Shown: in pieces, positions 6,147-6,165 of the stretch
How the letters are laid out: every line of letters begins with the position of its first letter
Position numbering within the stretch: position 1 is the stretch's first letter
Assembly (NCBI GenBank): GCA_026415535.1
Contig: JAOAGX010000136.1
Span: 1 to 6,165 of the forward strand
Direction: 5' to 3'
From: Armatimonadota bacterium
GTDB taxonomy: Bacteria > Armatimonadota > UBA5829
DNA length: 6,165 nt
Translations under genes and position numbers: made by a program
The notes under the pieces: generated by a model
Databases searched by the model: none
The model's input: only the letters and a program-made list of their open reading frames with translations
What the model was told of the DNA's origin: nothing

Positions 6147-6165
6147 CTGTCTCTTATACACATCT
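6147..6165. other. Residual Nextera/Tn5 transposase adapter at contig end
   Basis: The last 19 bases, CTGTCTCTTATACACATCT, are an exact reverse complement of the Tn5 mosaic end used in Nextera libraries. They are a sequencing artefact, not genome. Translated on the minus strand they yield the well-known spurious starts MCIRDR and MYKRQ. Any livM model starting at 6163 is false. Confidence 0.97.

Noticed and set aside
5469..6161. Second-frame reading frame beginning MYKRQ on the minus strand
   Set aside because: Its start lies in the adapter and its frame overlaps livM. It is Gly/Arg-rich and lacks any family motif, as expected for a shadow of livM.

Overview
The window holds six genes, all on the minus strand, from a Gram-negative-type (diderm) bacterium of moderate GC content. 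The diderm call rests on a secreted beta-barrel porin whose last residue is phenylalanine. No sequence here fixes the phylum. The linkage of a Liv transporter to a PaaK-type ligase suggests an uncultured or poorly sampled organism that uses amino or aromatic acids, but that is inference. The right edge is the physical end of an assembly: the last 19 bases are the reverse complement of the Nextera/Tn5 mosaic-end adapter, not genomic DNA.

Layout in the direction of transcription (right to left): livM (permease, 5' end lost at the contig end), livG and livF (the two ABC ATPases), a phenylacetate-CoA ligase family gene, and an outer-membrane porin-like gene. A strong intrinsic terminator follows about 160 nt after the porin stop. 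Beyond it, the first half of bioY (biotin ECF transporter S component) runs off the left edge. livM, livG and livF are tightly coupled (a 2-nt gap, then a 1-nt TAGTG overlap). The ligase gene follows after 36-54 nt and the porin after 113 nt with no terminator between, so one transcript could carry all five genes. livH and a livK-type binding protein would be expected upstream, beyond the contig end.

The genes suggest an uptake-and-activation unit: passage through the outer membrane, import by a Liv-type ABC transporter, and CoA activation of an aromatic or similar acid. Two proteins depart from their families. LivM carries about 100 extra hydrophobic residues between its GHAAFFG segment and its LRLKGNYLA segment. 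The PaaK-like protein lacks the usual A5-motif glutamate and the usual A10 lysine motif, so it may not be an ordinary acyl-CoA ligase. No mobile element, CRISPR array, tRNA or rRNA was seen. I see no clear new multi-gene system; these two departures are the points most worth following.
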